Shown in pieces: positions 47,460 to 58,949 of a stretch of 64,000 bases of DNA. The notes below the pieces were generated by a model. The model was not told the DNA's origin. It ran no database searches and saw nothing but the letters and a program-made list of their open reading frames with translations. The stretch covers positions 24,123,236-24,187,235 of the forward strand of contig OZ020585.1 in NCBI GenBank assembly GCA_963971535.1, written 5' to 3'. The position numbers were made by a program, and so were the translations under genes. How positions within the stretch are numbered: position 1 is the stretch's first letter; the number at the start of each line of letters is the position of its first letter. Origin of the DNA: Notolepis coatsorum (lineage: Eukaryota > Chordata > Actinopteri > Aulopiformes > Paralepididae).

Positions 47460-49976
47460 AGACGGGCTGGGGGGACGGTCAGGTTAATGGAGGAGGCAGA
47501 CCTGAGGGACTGACTGGGAATGTTGATGTGGAGGATGTCGGACAGGTATGGAGGGGCGAGGTTGTGGATGTCCTTGAATGTATGGAGGAGGATCTTGTAA
47601 TCAATGCTGTGTTTAATGGGAAGCCAGTGTAATTGGCGTAGGACGGGGGTGATGTGACTGATGACAGGGGTTCTGGTTATTATACGGGCAGCAGCGTTCT
47701 GGACCAGTTGGAGCTTATGGAGGAGTTTGTGGGGGAGACCAAAGAGAAGGGAGTTGCAGTAATCTAAGCGGGAAGTGACAAGGGAGTGGACCAGGATTGC
47801 GGCACTGTTGGGAGTGAGTGAAGGGCGGAGGCGGTTGATGTTGTGAAGGTGGAAGTAGGCAGACCGGATGGTGTTGTTGATGTGGGGAATGGAATGATAG
47901 GGTGCTGTCGAGGACGACACCCAGACTCTTGTCTATGGTGAGGGTGAAACTGGGGTGATTGGTGAGTGTGGACTTGGAGCCAATGAGGACTACCTCTGTT
48001 TTATCACTGTTTAGTTTGAGAACATTTAAAGTGAACCAGGATTTGATTTCCTGTAAACAGGCACAGAGGGAAGAGGGAGGGAGGGTGGGAGTGGGTTTGG
48101 AGGAAACATAGAGTTGGGTGTCATCCGCGTAACCGTGGAAATTGATGTTGTATTTACGGAGAATCAGACCAAGTGGGAGGAGGTAGATGATGAAGAGGAT
48201 AGGGCCAAGGACAGAGCCCTGGGGAACACCGGAGGAGAGGAGGGATGGATGGGATGTGAATGATTTTAACTGAATGAACTGAGTACGACCAGAGAGATAT
48301 GAGTGGAACCAGTCATGTGTGGGAGATTCCAATGGAGGCTAATCGGTTTAGGAGGGTGGAGTGAGATATGGTGTAAAATGCGGCCCTCAGATTGAGGAGG
48401 ATGAGGATGGATAATAGTCCGGAGTCAGCTGCTATCAGGAGGTCATTAGTGATTTTGAGGAGGGCTGTTTCTGTGCTGTGACGGGGGCGAAAACCAGATT
48501 GGAACTGTTCATAGAGGTTATTGTTGGAGAGGTGAGCATGAATCTGAGAAGCCACTACTTTTCCCATGATTTTTGAGAGAAATGGCAGGTTGGAGATGGG
48601 ACGGAGGTTATTGAAGATGTTGGGGTCTGAACCAGGTTTATTTAGAATCTGTGTTACAGCAGCGGATTTGAGAGATGATGGGACAGAACCAGAGGTGAGG
48701 GAGGAATGGATGATTGCAGTTATAAGGGGCAGGAGAGAGGGGAGGGAGGCTATGACCAGGGAGGAGGGCAGGGGGTCAAGTTGGCAGGTGGATGGCTTGG
48801 ATTTACGGATTAGTTTTGATACATCGGCAGCAGAGGGGAGATGGAAGCAGGAGAGAGGTGCAGAGAGGGGGGGGGGGGTGGAGCTAGGGGAGATGGACAA
48901 CTGGACATGAGAGAGGTCAGTTGCTGGTGGATATTGGCTATTTTTAAATTGAAAAATGACATCAGGGAGTTACAGTGTTCAGTGGAGTAGAAGTGTGAGG
49001 GAAGGGAGTCAGGGGGGCGGAGTGAGTTGTTCACCACTGACAACAGGGCCCTGGTGTTCTCAGCACCAGCAGTGATTTTGTCTGCAAAATATTGGGATTT
49101 GGCTGAGGAGAGGGCGTCTTTGTAGTGGAGGATATGGGTATGGTGCATCTGTTTGTGAACAGTGAGTCCGGTTTTTCTGGAAAGCCGCTCCAGCTGACGT
49201 CCTTTGGCTTTCAGCAGACATAGGTGAGGGGAGAACCAGGGGGCAGAGTGGGAGAATGAGACAGTCCGGGTTTTGAGGGGGGCAAGTGAGTCCAGCAGAG
49301 TTTGGAGGCCGTCATTGTAGTGAGATACGAGCTGATCCGGGGTGCATGGGGGGATGATGGTGGGGAAACTGTCGATGCCTGTGGTGAGATCTGCTAAATG
49401 AATGTTTTTGATGTTGCAGAAGGACATAATACGTGACTGTTTGGTTTGGGATAGTGTCAGAATTAAATTAAATTAAACAAGCATGTGGTCAGAGATGGGG
49501 AGATCGACAGCAGAACAGTTGAGAGGAGTGACACCTGAGCAACAAACCAAGTCCAAAATTGTACCCTTAGAATGCGTAGGGAAATCTATGTATTGTTTGA
49601 GAACAAACCTGACCAGGGAAGAGATGAAGTCCTTAGTGAGAGCACGATTCGTGTTGTCCATGTGAATATTTAAATCACCCAACAGAATTAAGTTGGATGA
49701 GAGTGAACAGATGTGGGTGAGAAATGTGTTGAATTCATCAATGAAATCCTTGTTTGGTTTGGGTGGGCGGTAGATATTTACTAAAATAGTTGGTGTAGGT
49801 CCATTTAATTGTAGAGCTACAGACGAATGAGACACTGGTAGTGTGACAGATGAGACTTTCCAAGTCTCGCGGTAGATTAGCACGAGACCTCCCCCTCTGC
49901 CGGTGAGGTGGGGTTGGCAGGTGTAAACAAACCCAGGTGGGGTAGACTCGTTCAGCTGAGAGAAGTCAGGCCACAA
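47460..49976 (-). pseudogene. L2 ORF2: endonuclease and reverse transcriptase, frameshifted
   Basis: Endonuclease end in the first frame (49976-49473): GRGGGLVLIYR, VNIYRPPKPN, LLGDLNIHMD and ISDHMLV. A linker frame follows (49427-48810). Reverse transcriptase is in the next two frames (48900-48313, 48332-47715): [56 protein letters not shown] and YADDTQLY. The last frame (47920) holds [17 protein letters not shown] and LRQLHWLPI. At least four frame changes (near 49.45, 48.9, 48.33 and 47.9 kb). The [10 protein letters not shown] block is altered from the usual LDLSAAFDT, including loss of the catalytic Asp, so it is dead. Confidence 0.88.
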
Positions 49977-50039
49977 CTGGGCAACATTAAATTATGCTTG
50001 TTAAGCACTATACCAAAAATAAATAACAAATATATATAC

Positions 50040-50195
50040 TGATTGATTGAACATTTTAATTAACAGATTGCAGAATGGGTACAGTACAGTACAGCTCAAT
50101 ACACACAATTGTTAAGGGGATGCAGACCAGAGAAAGACTTTCGTCTTGTTTACATCAGGGTCGCCCATTTTCAATTCATGACATTTATGACATAC
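50040..50195 (-). repeat. Interspersed repeat, copy 4
   Basis: Starts (TGAT)n, then AACATTTTAATTAACAG and ATTGCAGAATGGGTACAG; ends CCCATTTTCAATTCATG. Closest to the copy in intron 1 of the P2X7-like gene and in the same orientation. Confidence 0.75.
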
Positions 50196-50270
50196 ATGAC
50201 ATACAGATATAAGAATCTAATCTAATCATCTAAACTAATCTAATCATGACATTTAAGACATGCATGACAT

Positions 50271-50273
<3 letters not shown>

Positions 50274-50340
<67 letters not shown>
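50274..50340. repeat. (AT)n microsatellite
   Basis: About 33 AT units. Confidence 0.95.
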
Positions 50341-50342
<2 letters not shown>

Positions 50343-52292
50343 GAGCACCTGAAGACTGTGCTATTAAACCAGGAAGATAAGGCTGTCAGCACTGGCAGTA
50401 GAGCCTCCACTACTGTAGTGCCCTGCGCTGCAACACAACTAACACAAGAGTGAACAAAAAACGCTCATGGACCCGCGAGCAGTCTGTCGTTGACTGCTCG
50501 CTTGTGTTGTTCGTTGGATTAGTTTTGGATTATTTGGGCTCGCCAAACAAACTATCAAAACTGAGTCGCTTGTGTTGTCGCTGTGTGTCAGACTCTGGAT
50601 GCTTTCGAACACCCGCCCACCTCTACCTCTGATTGGCTTATCATGACATTTTACTCAACCTCAGCCAATCGTCAGCATGTATGCGCTTGTCTCGCGCACT
50701 GCCCACTAACCAAGGAAGAACAGTATTGCCTCTCGGCGCAGAGATCTGTCTGATGAAAAAAACAGCTTCAATCATAGTAACGCGCCCAGGGACCGAAACT
50801 AAAGCCCGCCGCCCGCCGGGCTGTTTTTACCTTTGGCGCATGACACTTAGAGGGCTGCCCGCCGTGTGGCGTGTAGACGTGTAGTTCATAACTTCATAAC
50901 GATACTCTTGTGCGAGTACAGATTATAGCCGCTCGTCTTTTTTTTCTCCGCCGCGAGATCGTTAAAAAACTACAAGTCCCACATCGCACTAGGTCCAATC
51001 ACAGTAGAGTGACGTGACTGGTTTCATGAGAAAAAAAGCAAATGACCAATCGGAAGCTATCATTTGGCTTGTTTACTTCCATCTGCTCTAGTCTATATCG
51101 GACCTCCAAGAGTCTAACGTTACTGTTTAAACAATGACCCAGTCAACTATTCACTTTTAGTTTAATACATGACGAGGCATTGTCTAACGGTATCTAGCTG
51201 GCTAGCTACTGATAGCTGCTGATATCAACAAATGCTCCAGCAATAGTCTACTCGAGTGCATAATACCTCCGGTCCCTCGTTAGCTAGCTTAGCTAGCTCA
51301 CGTTGATCCATATGTTCCAGTAAACTAAATTGTCTTAACGTTATCTACCGGGCTAGCAGTAGCTACAGATAGCTCCTGATATCAATGTCTTATAACATTG
51401 ATTGAATGCGTATTCTAGCTGAGGGCATGTTGAATGTGATTTGACAAAAGAACGGTAACGTTATAAATAGGTCCAGCTGCATCGCCGGAGAATCCTTGCA
51501 TGCTGAATGTAGGGTCTAGCTGAATATAGGGTCTAGCTGCAGGGCCGGAGAATCCTTGCTGGAGCTGGAGGCTACTCAAGTATACACACAGACAGTGGAG
51601 CTGTTTGCAGATAGCAAGCATTTTGACTTATTGCGTGGTGGCGATGTCTCGCAGATAATACAACTACAAGTATGATTATATAATATATATTTTATTTAAA
51701 AAAAAAATTTTATATAAAATATATATATATATTTTTTTAATCAACAATTTTTTGGCAGGTAAGAAATATGCTTGGCGGGTAGACTCTTCCCATCTACCCG
51801 CCACTGGCCGGTGAGTCAAAAAGTTAATTTCGCTCCCTGAACGCGCCGCATTTTTTGGCAGTAACGGTAACAGCGTTATTAAGATTGGAAGAGTAATCCA
51901 TTAGATTACTCGTTACTGAAAAAACTAACGCCGTTAGTAACGCTGGTATTCTTCCCATCACTGGTCAGCACTATGAAGTACCGTAGGCTTACCTTGTCAA
52001 TGGACCTGGACAGATTTGTTAAATCAGAATATCCAGTGGTGGTCCAGGGATTGTTTAGTCCCGCAGCCACGTTGTCGAAAATAAACCTCTTGAATCTTGA
52101 AACATCTCCAACAAAACAATTGTCCTCTGTTAGCCGAACCAGTTAGCCATTCCAGTTTGCTTATAGTTATCGACATTAAAAGTACGTCGTCCCTTCCCGG
52201 CTCTTGCCTGGACAATGCAGAGCTGTGGTGTCGGCCTTCCTTTTGTTTTTATGAGCAATTGTTGTTTCATTTAGTGAAATCATTTAGTAATA
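50341..52292. other. Intergenic with small tandem duplications
   Basis: No gene is seen. CTGATATCAA with GCTAGCTA-rich surroundings occurs twice (near 51215 and 51376). GCCGGAGAATCCTTGC occurs at about 51483 and 51543. An AT palindrome lies at 51676-51735. CGTTACTGAAAAAACTAACG near 51905-51945 is of a kind common in hAT-derived fish MITEs, but no ends were defined. Confidence 0.4.
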
Positions 52293-53114
<822 letters not shown>

Positions 53115-55193
53115 CAGTGGCGAAGCGTACCGGAGTTAACCGGGCCTTCATAATATTATATATTATTAATATTATATTCCAAATAAAATAAGTCCCTCGA
53201 TACTCCGTGCTGCTGCTGCTGACTTGAAATAAAATAGACCGTTCTGTGGGCAGTCGGCCCGACACTAAACAGCAGTCTGTTATAATCACATTTGTATGAG
53301 CTAACGAATTCCGTTATATTGGACATTTGTATTAATTATATCAAGCGAAGAATTGAGAAAGCAGAGAGAGACGGCAACATTATCGCGTGGTTCAACGTTG
53401 CGTGATCGCTGAAACCAATGCCGATCTCCGCCTCCCAGCGAGTTGTCATTATTAGACATGCATGGTGACTCAACAACGAAACAAATGTAACTATTTTAAT
53501 ACAATTCAAATTGTGCTTAGAGGGAAGTTACGGTATGCAAAGAAAGATCAAGTCAAGAATTACCAAATGAAACGCACAGCAGCCCAGCCAATATTTCAAG
53601 ACAGACATATATTTGTGTGGAAATAAAATGCGCAGCGGCAGATCAATATAATCAATATAAATTAATTTGTTTCACTCACCATTTTGACGTGGTTCACCTG
53701 AAGACGAAATCCATCCTCCTGTCCGTTTGGGTGAACTTTTCAATGACCCGGTCATACAGCTGATCAGTCCTTTTCAGATCCAGGAGCATTTCTTTTTCAA
53801 TTGACATGGAGGATAATGCAGAGAGTCGGGCTTGTCCGGTTGTATTCCTCGCATATGTTTTAATGCGCTTGAGGGCAGAAAATGTCCTTTCCACGGTTGA
53901 GGTGGTGACAGGGATAGTTACAACTAAACACGTCAGTTTATATAGCTGCTTCATGCTTTCACTGAGTTTTTTTTGTTGAAGAAATAGAAGAAGGTCAGAT
54001 GGGTCCTTTCCCTGAAAATCTGCCATAGAATACATGACACCGAGTTCGGTTTTCAGCCGTGGCAAGTCAAAACGCGGCCCGTAGCTGTCAGTCAGGCTTG
54101 TGAAAGCAGTTTCAGGGAACGTTTTCTTGTAGATGGTGAACTGCGTGGGATCCAGAAGGGAAAGGAATGAAAGCTTTTCGTGATCTTTAAAACAAGTTGT
54201 CATTTGATTTAGAATATTGTCAATAATGCCATCATGCACCTTCTTGTAGTATGTACGTGGATCTCCGCACGCTCTGCGCCCAGGTGGCACACCGGTGGTG
54301 TTCACTGTCTCGTCATAGAGTTGCTCAAAACGTGGCCTCTGCTCCTCAATGCGAATGCAAAACTCGTCCACCCGAGCCAAACAAAACTGCATGTCAAATG
54401 ACTTGCTCTGCAAAATGTCAAAAAGAACATCTGCATGGGAAAACATTTCGTAAAATGTTGAAATTAAAAAGCTAAATTCAAAGGTGCTCAAGTATGATAT
54501 ATGAGCATCAGCACCGCCTGTAGCAGTATCGTCAAATTCCTCATGGTGGTCAACTATGTACTGGAACACGTCCTTAAGAGCATCTTTCTGTTCAAATACA
54601 GTGCAAACCAATCTTGATGTGAAATTCCACCTAGTTGGTGCAACTCGTGGCAGTCGCCTTTGACACATCTGGTCAAGCACTTGCGTACGTTTGGGCGATT
54701 TAGTAAAGAACGCGGCCATGGAAGACAGGTGTGAGAGGAAGATTTTGCATTCTTGAATTTTTTTTACACCTTGAGATAAAACTAAATTAAGGACATGTGC
54801 ATAACAGTGTATGAAAAGCGCATCGGGGACCCTTTCCTTCACTTTGGCTTGGACACCGTTTAGTCCCGAGGCCATAACGGGTGCACCATCGTAACACTGC
54901 GCTACAAGTTTATCTGTGCATGCATATTCCTCCAAGAAATTAAGAGCCAGGGTTGCAACCTCTTCTGCTGTTTTGCCCCCCGACACATCCACATATTTAA
55001 TGAACCTCTCTTTTACGCCACCGTCTGTTACATAACGAAGAACAATCGACAGCTGTGCAGCATTGCTCACATCGGACGTTTCATCCAGCATTAGAGCTAC
55101 ACATGACGCGTTTTTTAAAATTCATATTTTCTTTCTTCTGAGGCTCACAGGGCCTTCTCTGAATACCTTGAAGGCCCTGAGAATTCGCCACTG
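53115..55193 (-). mobile_element. hAT transposon with long open transposase frame
   Basis: The left end starts CAGTGGCGAAGCGTACC and the right end is the mirror of CAGTGGCGAATTCTCAGG. Both sides carry GGGCCTTCA just inside. No convincing 8-bp duplication is seen (ATATATAT against ATTTATTT), so the real right end may lie further out, beyond 55660. The transposase lies between on the minus strand. Confidence 0.6.
53694..55115 (-). CDS. hAT transposase, catalytic and dimerisation domains
   Basis: A frame open for about 473 codons, starting before the Met at 55091 (ASCVALMLDETSDVS). The RNase H-fold acidic residues lie in MLDETSD and QCYDGAPVM, and the Glu in STVERTFSALKRI. CYAHVLNLVLSQ is the usual Cys-x2-His block. 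The C-terminus has the hAT dimerisation motif with ARLSALSSMSIE. The BED finger and N-terminus are not in this exon. It resembles ZMYM1-like hAT proteins of fish. The complete catalytic set and lack of stops suggest a young copy or a partly domesticated gene. Confidence 0.85.
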   Translation of the reverse strand, partial: KNASCVALMLDETSDVSNAAQLSIVLRYVTDGGVKERFIKYVDVSGGKTAEEVATLALNFLEEYACTDKLVAQCYDGAPVMASGLNGVQAKVKERVPDALFIHCYAHVLNLVLSQGVKKIQECKIFLSHLSSMAAFFTKSPKRTQVLDQMCQRRLPRVAPTRWNFTSRLVCTVFEQKDALKDVFQYIVDHHEEFDDTATGGADAHISYLSTFEFSFLISTFYEMFSHADVLFDILQSKSFDMQFCLARVDEFCIRIEEQRPRFEQLYDETVNTTGVPPGRRACGDPRTYYKKVHDGIIDNILNQMTTCFKDHEKLSFLSLLDPTQFTIYKKTFPETAFTSLTDSYGPRFDLPRLKTELGVMYSMADFQGKDPSDLLLFLQQKKLSESMKQLYKLTCLVVTIPVTTSTVERTFSALKRIKTYARNTTGQARLSALSSMSIEKEMLLDLKRTDQLYDRVIEKFTQTDRRMDFVFR

Positions 55194-55257
55194 ATTTATT
55201 TAAAATAAAATTCATATTTTTGGGGAAGCTTGGCTCCCATGAATATTCGCCACAGGT

Positions 55258-55475
55258 AGTTAGAGACCCTTGACTGGAAGTAGGCGGGAGCTGTTCCCTT
55301 CGCTGTGCGATATGCCAGGTTGAGGATCTTGAAGCGATCTTGTGTGGCGATGGGGAGCCAGTGCAGGTCCCTAAGAAATGGGGTAACATGGGCTGACTTT
55401 GGTAGGTGGGAGATGAGACGGGCGGCTGCGTTCTGAATGAGTTGAAATTGATGTAAAGTCGAGGATGTTGACACT
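55258..55475 (-). pseudogene. L2-type LINE C-terminal fragment
   Basis: Encodes FQLIQNAAARLISHLP, then HVTPFLRDLHWLPI and FKILNLAYRTAKGTAP, the L2 C-terminal region. It lies between the transposase frame and an upstream exon-like piece, on the same strand. Confidence 0.75.
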
Positions 55476-55484
55476 CACCCCATT

Positions 55485-55650
55485 CAGTTAATTTGAAGTA
55501 CCAGGTAACTACTGGAATAAGCTCCGCCGCCTTATGGTTTGAGGCAGCAACAGCAACAGAGACCAGGTTGACATCCATAGTGTTTGCCTTCGGCACCTCC
55601 ATAGCATGACGGTCAATTATGTTGCTCACAATTGCCTCCGCTTTGGTGCA
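55485..55650 (-). other. Exon-like segment upstream of the hAT transposase
   Basis: On the minus strand a frame encodes KAEAIVSNIIDRHAMEV and continues to VVTWYFKLTEWG, followed by GTGAGT, a good splice donor. It could be an upstream transposase exon whose intron later received the LINE fragment, or unrelated. I do not recognise it. Confidence 0.35.
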
Positions 55651-55659
55651 AGCATGTGT

Positions 55660-56190
55660 AGAATTATCTTAAAGAATAGGCAAAGGCCAATTACTGAGCT
55701 GCATGTTTCAGTTGGCTGTCCCCGGTGTTACTCTCACTGAAATAGATGGCAATCGTGCTACTTCTTCCCATGTTTTTCAGTCCTCTGGGAAATCAGCAAA
55801 TTAATAAGGCTCTTGTTAGGTGCATCCAGTGACAGCTGGAGGCAACCTCTACAGACACTTACAGCCCATCTACAGTAACTATCTAAAACGGCCCATCAAA
55901 CTATCTAAAACAGCCCATATATCTATCTATGTGTATTTTATTGTGACAATTTATTTTTAAACAATATTTTATTGCATTTTCTTTTTTTCATACGTACATA
56001 CATACATAAAGACATTAACAGAGGACAAAAAGTAAAAAGACACCCTTCAATCCCCTCCCTTCCCTAATCATAATTTGAATTGACATTTACGCAGACATAT
56101 TACAATAATAAAAACAAATATTAAATAAATTATAAGAGATCACAAAAATACTAATAACAATTAAAAAAAAATATATATATATATATATTA
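55660..56190. other. No gene; AT-rich, possibly L1 3' sequence
   Basis: ATACGTACATACATAC and A/T-rich runs. It may be the eroded 3' UTR of the L1 piece at 56200-56565 on the minus strand. Confidence 0.4.
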
Positions 56191-56199
56191 AAAAAAAAT

Positions 56200-56565
56200 G
56201 TATCCTTCCCCAAATCCGAACCTTTTAAGTGTTTCAAACAGGTATCCCCATTCAATCCTGTCAAATGCCTTTTCGGTGTCTAATGACAGAACTGCGTGGT
56301 CTTTTTCGTTTTTCTTAGCATGTAGAACATTTAGTAGTCTCCTAATGTTATGAAATCCCTGTCTTCCCAATACAAATCCGTTCTGGTCATTCTTAATCAG
56401 ATGTGGAATCAATTTCTCTATGCGTCTAGCTAGTGCCTTACATAACATTTTTGTATCACAAGACATGAGGGACACAGGATGATATGAAGTTGTGTCTGAG
56501 GGATGTCTCAGAAATGGAAGACAACAGCGATCCAGACTATGAGCCTGACCAACAGTCAACAGACC
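56200..56565 (-). pseudogene. L1 reverse transcriptase fragment
   Basis: Encodes HPVSLMSCDTKMLCKALA, then LIKNDQNGFVLGRQ, HNIRRLLNVL and LSLDTEKAFDRIEWGYL with FGFGEGY. These are the first reverse transcriptase blocks of an L1-type ORF2 with the first catalytic Asp. Downstream blocks are absent. Upstream it runs straight into the minisatellite. Confidence 0.85.
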
Positions 56566-56569
56566 AGGG

Positions 56570-58805
56570 AGAGGCCGCTGCGGGAGAGGAACCTGAGAGG
56601 CCCCTGAGTGAGAGGCCCCTGAAGTAGAGGTGCCTGAGGGAGAGGCACCTGAGAGGCCCCTGAGGGAATGGAGCCTGAGGGAGAGGAGTCTGAGTGAGAG
56701 GCCCCTGAGGGAGAGGAGCCTGAGGGAGAGGAGTCTGAAGGAGAGGAGCCTGAGGGAGAGGAGCCTGAGGGAGAGGAGTCTGAAGGAGAGGAGCCTGAGG
56801 GAGAGGAGTCTGAGTGAGAGGCCCCTGAGGGAGAGGAGCCTGAGGGAGAGGAGTCTGAGGGAGAGGAGTCTGGGGGAGAGGAGCCTGAGGGAGAGGAGCC
56901 TGAGAGAGAGGAGCCTGAGAGAGAGGAGCCTGAGAGGAGAGTAGCCTGAGAGAGAGGAGCCTGAGAGGAGAGGAGCCTGAGAGAGAGGAGCCTGATAGAG
57001 GATCCTGAGGGAGAGGAGCCTGAGAGAGAGGAGCCTGATAGAGGATCCTGAGGGAGAGGAGCCTGAGAGAGAGGAGCCTGATAGAGGATCCTGAGGGAGA
57101 GGAGCCTGAGAGAGAGGAGCCTGATAGAGGATCCTGAGGGAGAGGAGCCTGAAAGAGAGGAGCCTGATAGAGGATCCTGAGGGAGAGGAGCCTGAGAGAG
57201 AGGAGCCTGATAGAGGATCCTGAGGGAGAGGAGCCTGAGAGAGAGGAGCCTGATAGAGGATCCTGAGGGAGAGGAGCCTGAGAGAGAGGAGCCTGATAGA
57301 GGATCCTGAGGGAGAGGAGCCTGAGAGAGAGGAGCCTGAGGGAGAGGAGCCTGAGAGAGAGGAGCCTGAGGGAGAGAGGAGCCTGGGAGAGAGAAGCCTG
57401 CGAGAGAGGAGCCTGAGAGGGAGGAGCCTGAGAGAGAGGAGCCTGAGGGAGAGGAGCCTGAGAGAGAGGAGCCTGAGGGAGAAGAGCCTGAGAGAGAGGA
57501 GCCTGAGAGAGGAGCCTGAGAGGAGAGGAGCCTGAGAGAGAGGAGCCTGAGAGAGAGGAGCCTGAGAGGAGAGGAGTCTGAAGGAGAGGAGCCTGAGGGA
57601 GAGGAGTCTGAGTGAGAGGCCCCTGAGGGAGAGGAGCCTGAGGGAGAGGAGTCTGGGGGAGAGGAGCCTGAGGGAGAGGAGCCTGAGAGAGAGGAGCCTG
57701 AGAGAGAGGAGCCTGAGAGGAGAGGAGCCTGAGAGAGAGGAGCCTGATAGAGGATCCTGAGGGAGAGGAGCCTGAGAGAGAGGAGCCTGATAGAGGATCC
57801 TGAGGGAGAGGAGCCTGAGAGAGAGGAGCCTGATAGAGGATCCTGAGGGAGAGGAGCCTGAGAGAGAGGAGCCTGAGGGAGAGGAGCCTGAGAGAGAGGA
57901 GCCTGACGGAGAGAGGAGCCTGGGAGAGAGAAGCCTGCGAGAGAGGAGCCTGAGAGGGAGGAGCCTGAGAGAGAGGAGCCTGAGGGAGAGGAGCCTGAGA
58001 GAGAGGAGCCTGAGGGAGAAGAGCCTGAGAGAGAGGAGCCTGAGAGAGGAGCCTGAGAGGAGAGGAGCCTGAGAGAGAGGAGCCTGAGAGAGAGGAGCCT
58101 GAGAGAGGAGCCTGAGGGAGAGGAGTCTGAAGGAGAGGAGCCTGAGGGAGAGGAGTCTGAGTGAGAGGCCCCTGAGGGAGAGGAGCCTGAGGGAGAGGAG
58201 TCTGGGGGAGAGGAGCCTGAGGGAGAGGAGCCTGAGAGAGAGGAGCCTGAGAGAGAGGAGCCTGAGAGAGAGGAGCCTGAGAGGAGAGGAGCCTGAGAGA
58301 GAGGAGCCTGATAGAGGATCCTGAGGGAGAGGAGCCTGAGAGAGAGGAGCCTGATAGAGGATCCTGAGGGAGAGGAGCCTGAGAGAGAGGAGCCTGAGGG
58401 AGAGGAGCCTGAGAGAGAGGAGCCTGAGGGAGAGAGGAGCCTGGGAGAGAGAAGCCTGCGAGAGAGGAGCCTGAGAGGGAGGAGCCTGAGAGAGAGGAGC
58501 CTGAGGGAGAGGAGCCTGAGAGAGAGGAGCCTGAGGGAGAAGAGCCTGAGAGAGAGGAGCCTGAGAGAGGAGCCTGAGAGGAGAGGAGCCTGAGAGAGAG
58601 GAGCCTGAGAGAGAGGAGCCTGAGAGAGGAGCCTGAGGGAGAGGAGCCTGAGAGAGGAGCCTGAGAGAGAGGAGCCTGAGGGAGAGGAGCCTGAGAGAAA
58701 GGATCCTGAGGGAGAGGAGCCTGAGGGAGAGGAGCCGGAGGGAGAGGAGCCTGAGAGAGAGGATCCTGAGGGAGAGGAGCCTGAGAGAGAGGAGCCTGAG
58801 GGGAC
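56570..58805. repeat. 2.2 kb minisatellite of 15-bp GAGGAGCCTGAGAGA units
   Basis: About 145 units, mostly GGAGCCTGAGAGAGA with variants (GTCTGAGG, GATCCTGAGG, CCCCTGAG), some of 12 bp. Because the unit is a multiple of three, all three minus-strand frames stay open for 780-880 codons, reading QAPLS, GSSLS or LRLLS. A higher-order pattern is visible: the rare variant GCCTGGGAGAGAGAAGCC occurs at 57381, 57918 and 58439, giving a period of about 520-540 bp. The long frames are repeat artefacts. Confidence 0.95.
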
Positions 58806-58949
58806 ATTCCAGTCCAAGAATGGCAACTTGCTCTGGCATCTATCCCCCCGGGAGAGTAAGCATTTCCATCTCCAGTAAACACAGCCTACATGGCTAGCAT
58901 TTTTATATATACAATATACAATACAGAGTAAAATGAGTAACAGACCCAT

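Larger units (their letters stand above)
46765..49985 (-). mobile_element. L2-clade (Maui-type) LINE, 5'-truncated and frameshifted
   Basis: Minus-strand non-LTR element. Its 3' end is marked by an (ATT)n tail at 46765-46785 and the CGCCTTATAAATAAAATGC end. ORF2 pieces run from 49976 down to about 47460, from the endonuclease to the C-terminal region. A second LINE fragment (47060-47459, opposite strand) interrupts the 3' part. ORF1 and the start of the endonuclease are missing. Confidence 0.85.

Noticed and set aside
56570-58805. CRISPR-like regular repeat
   Set aside because: Units are contiguous and lack unique spacers, and the genome is eukaryotic.
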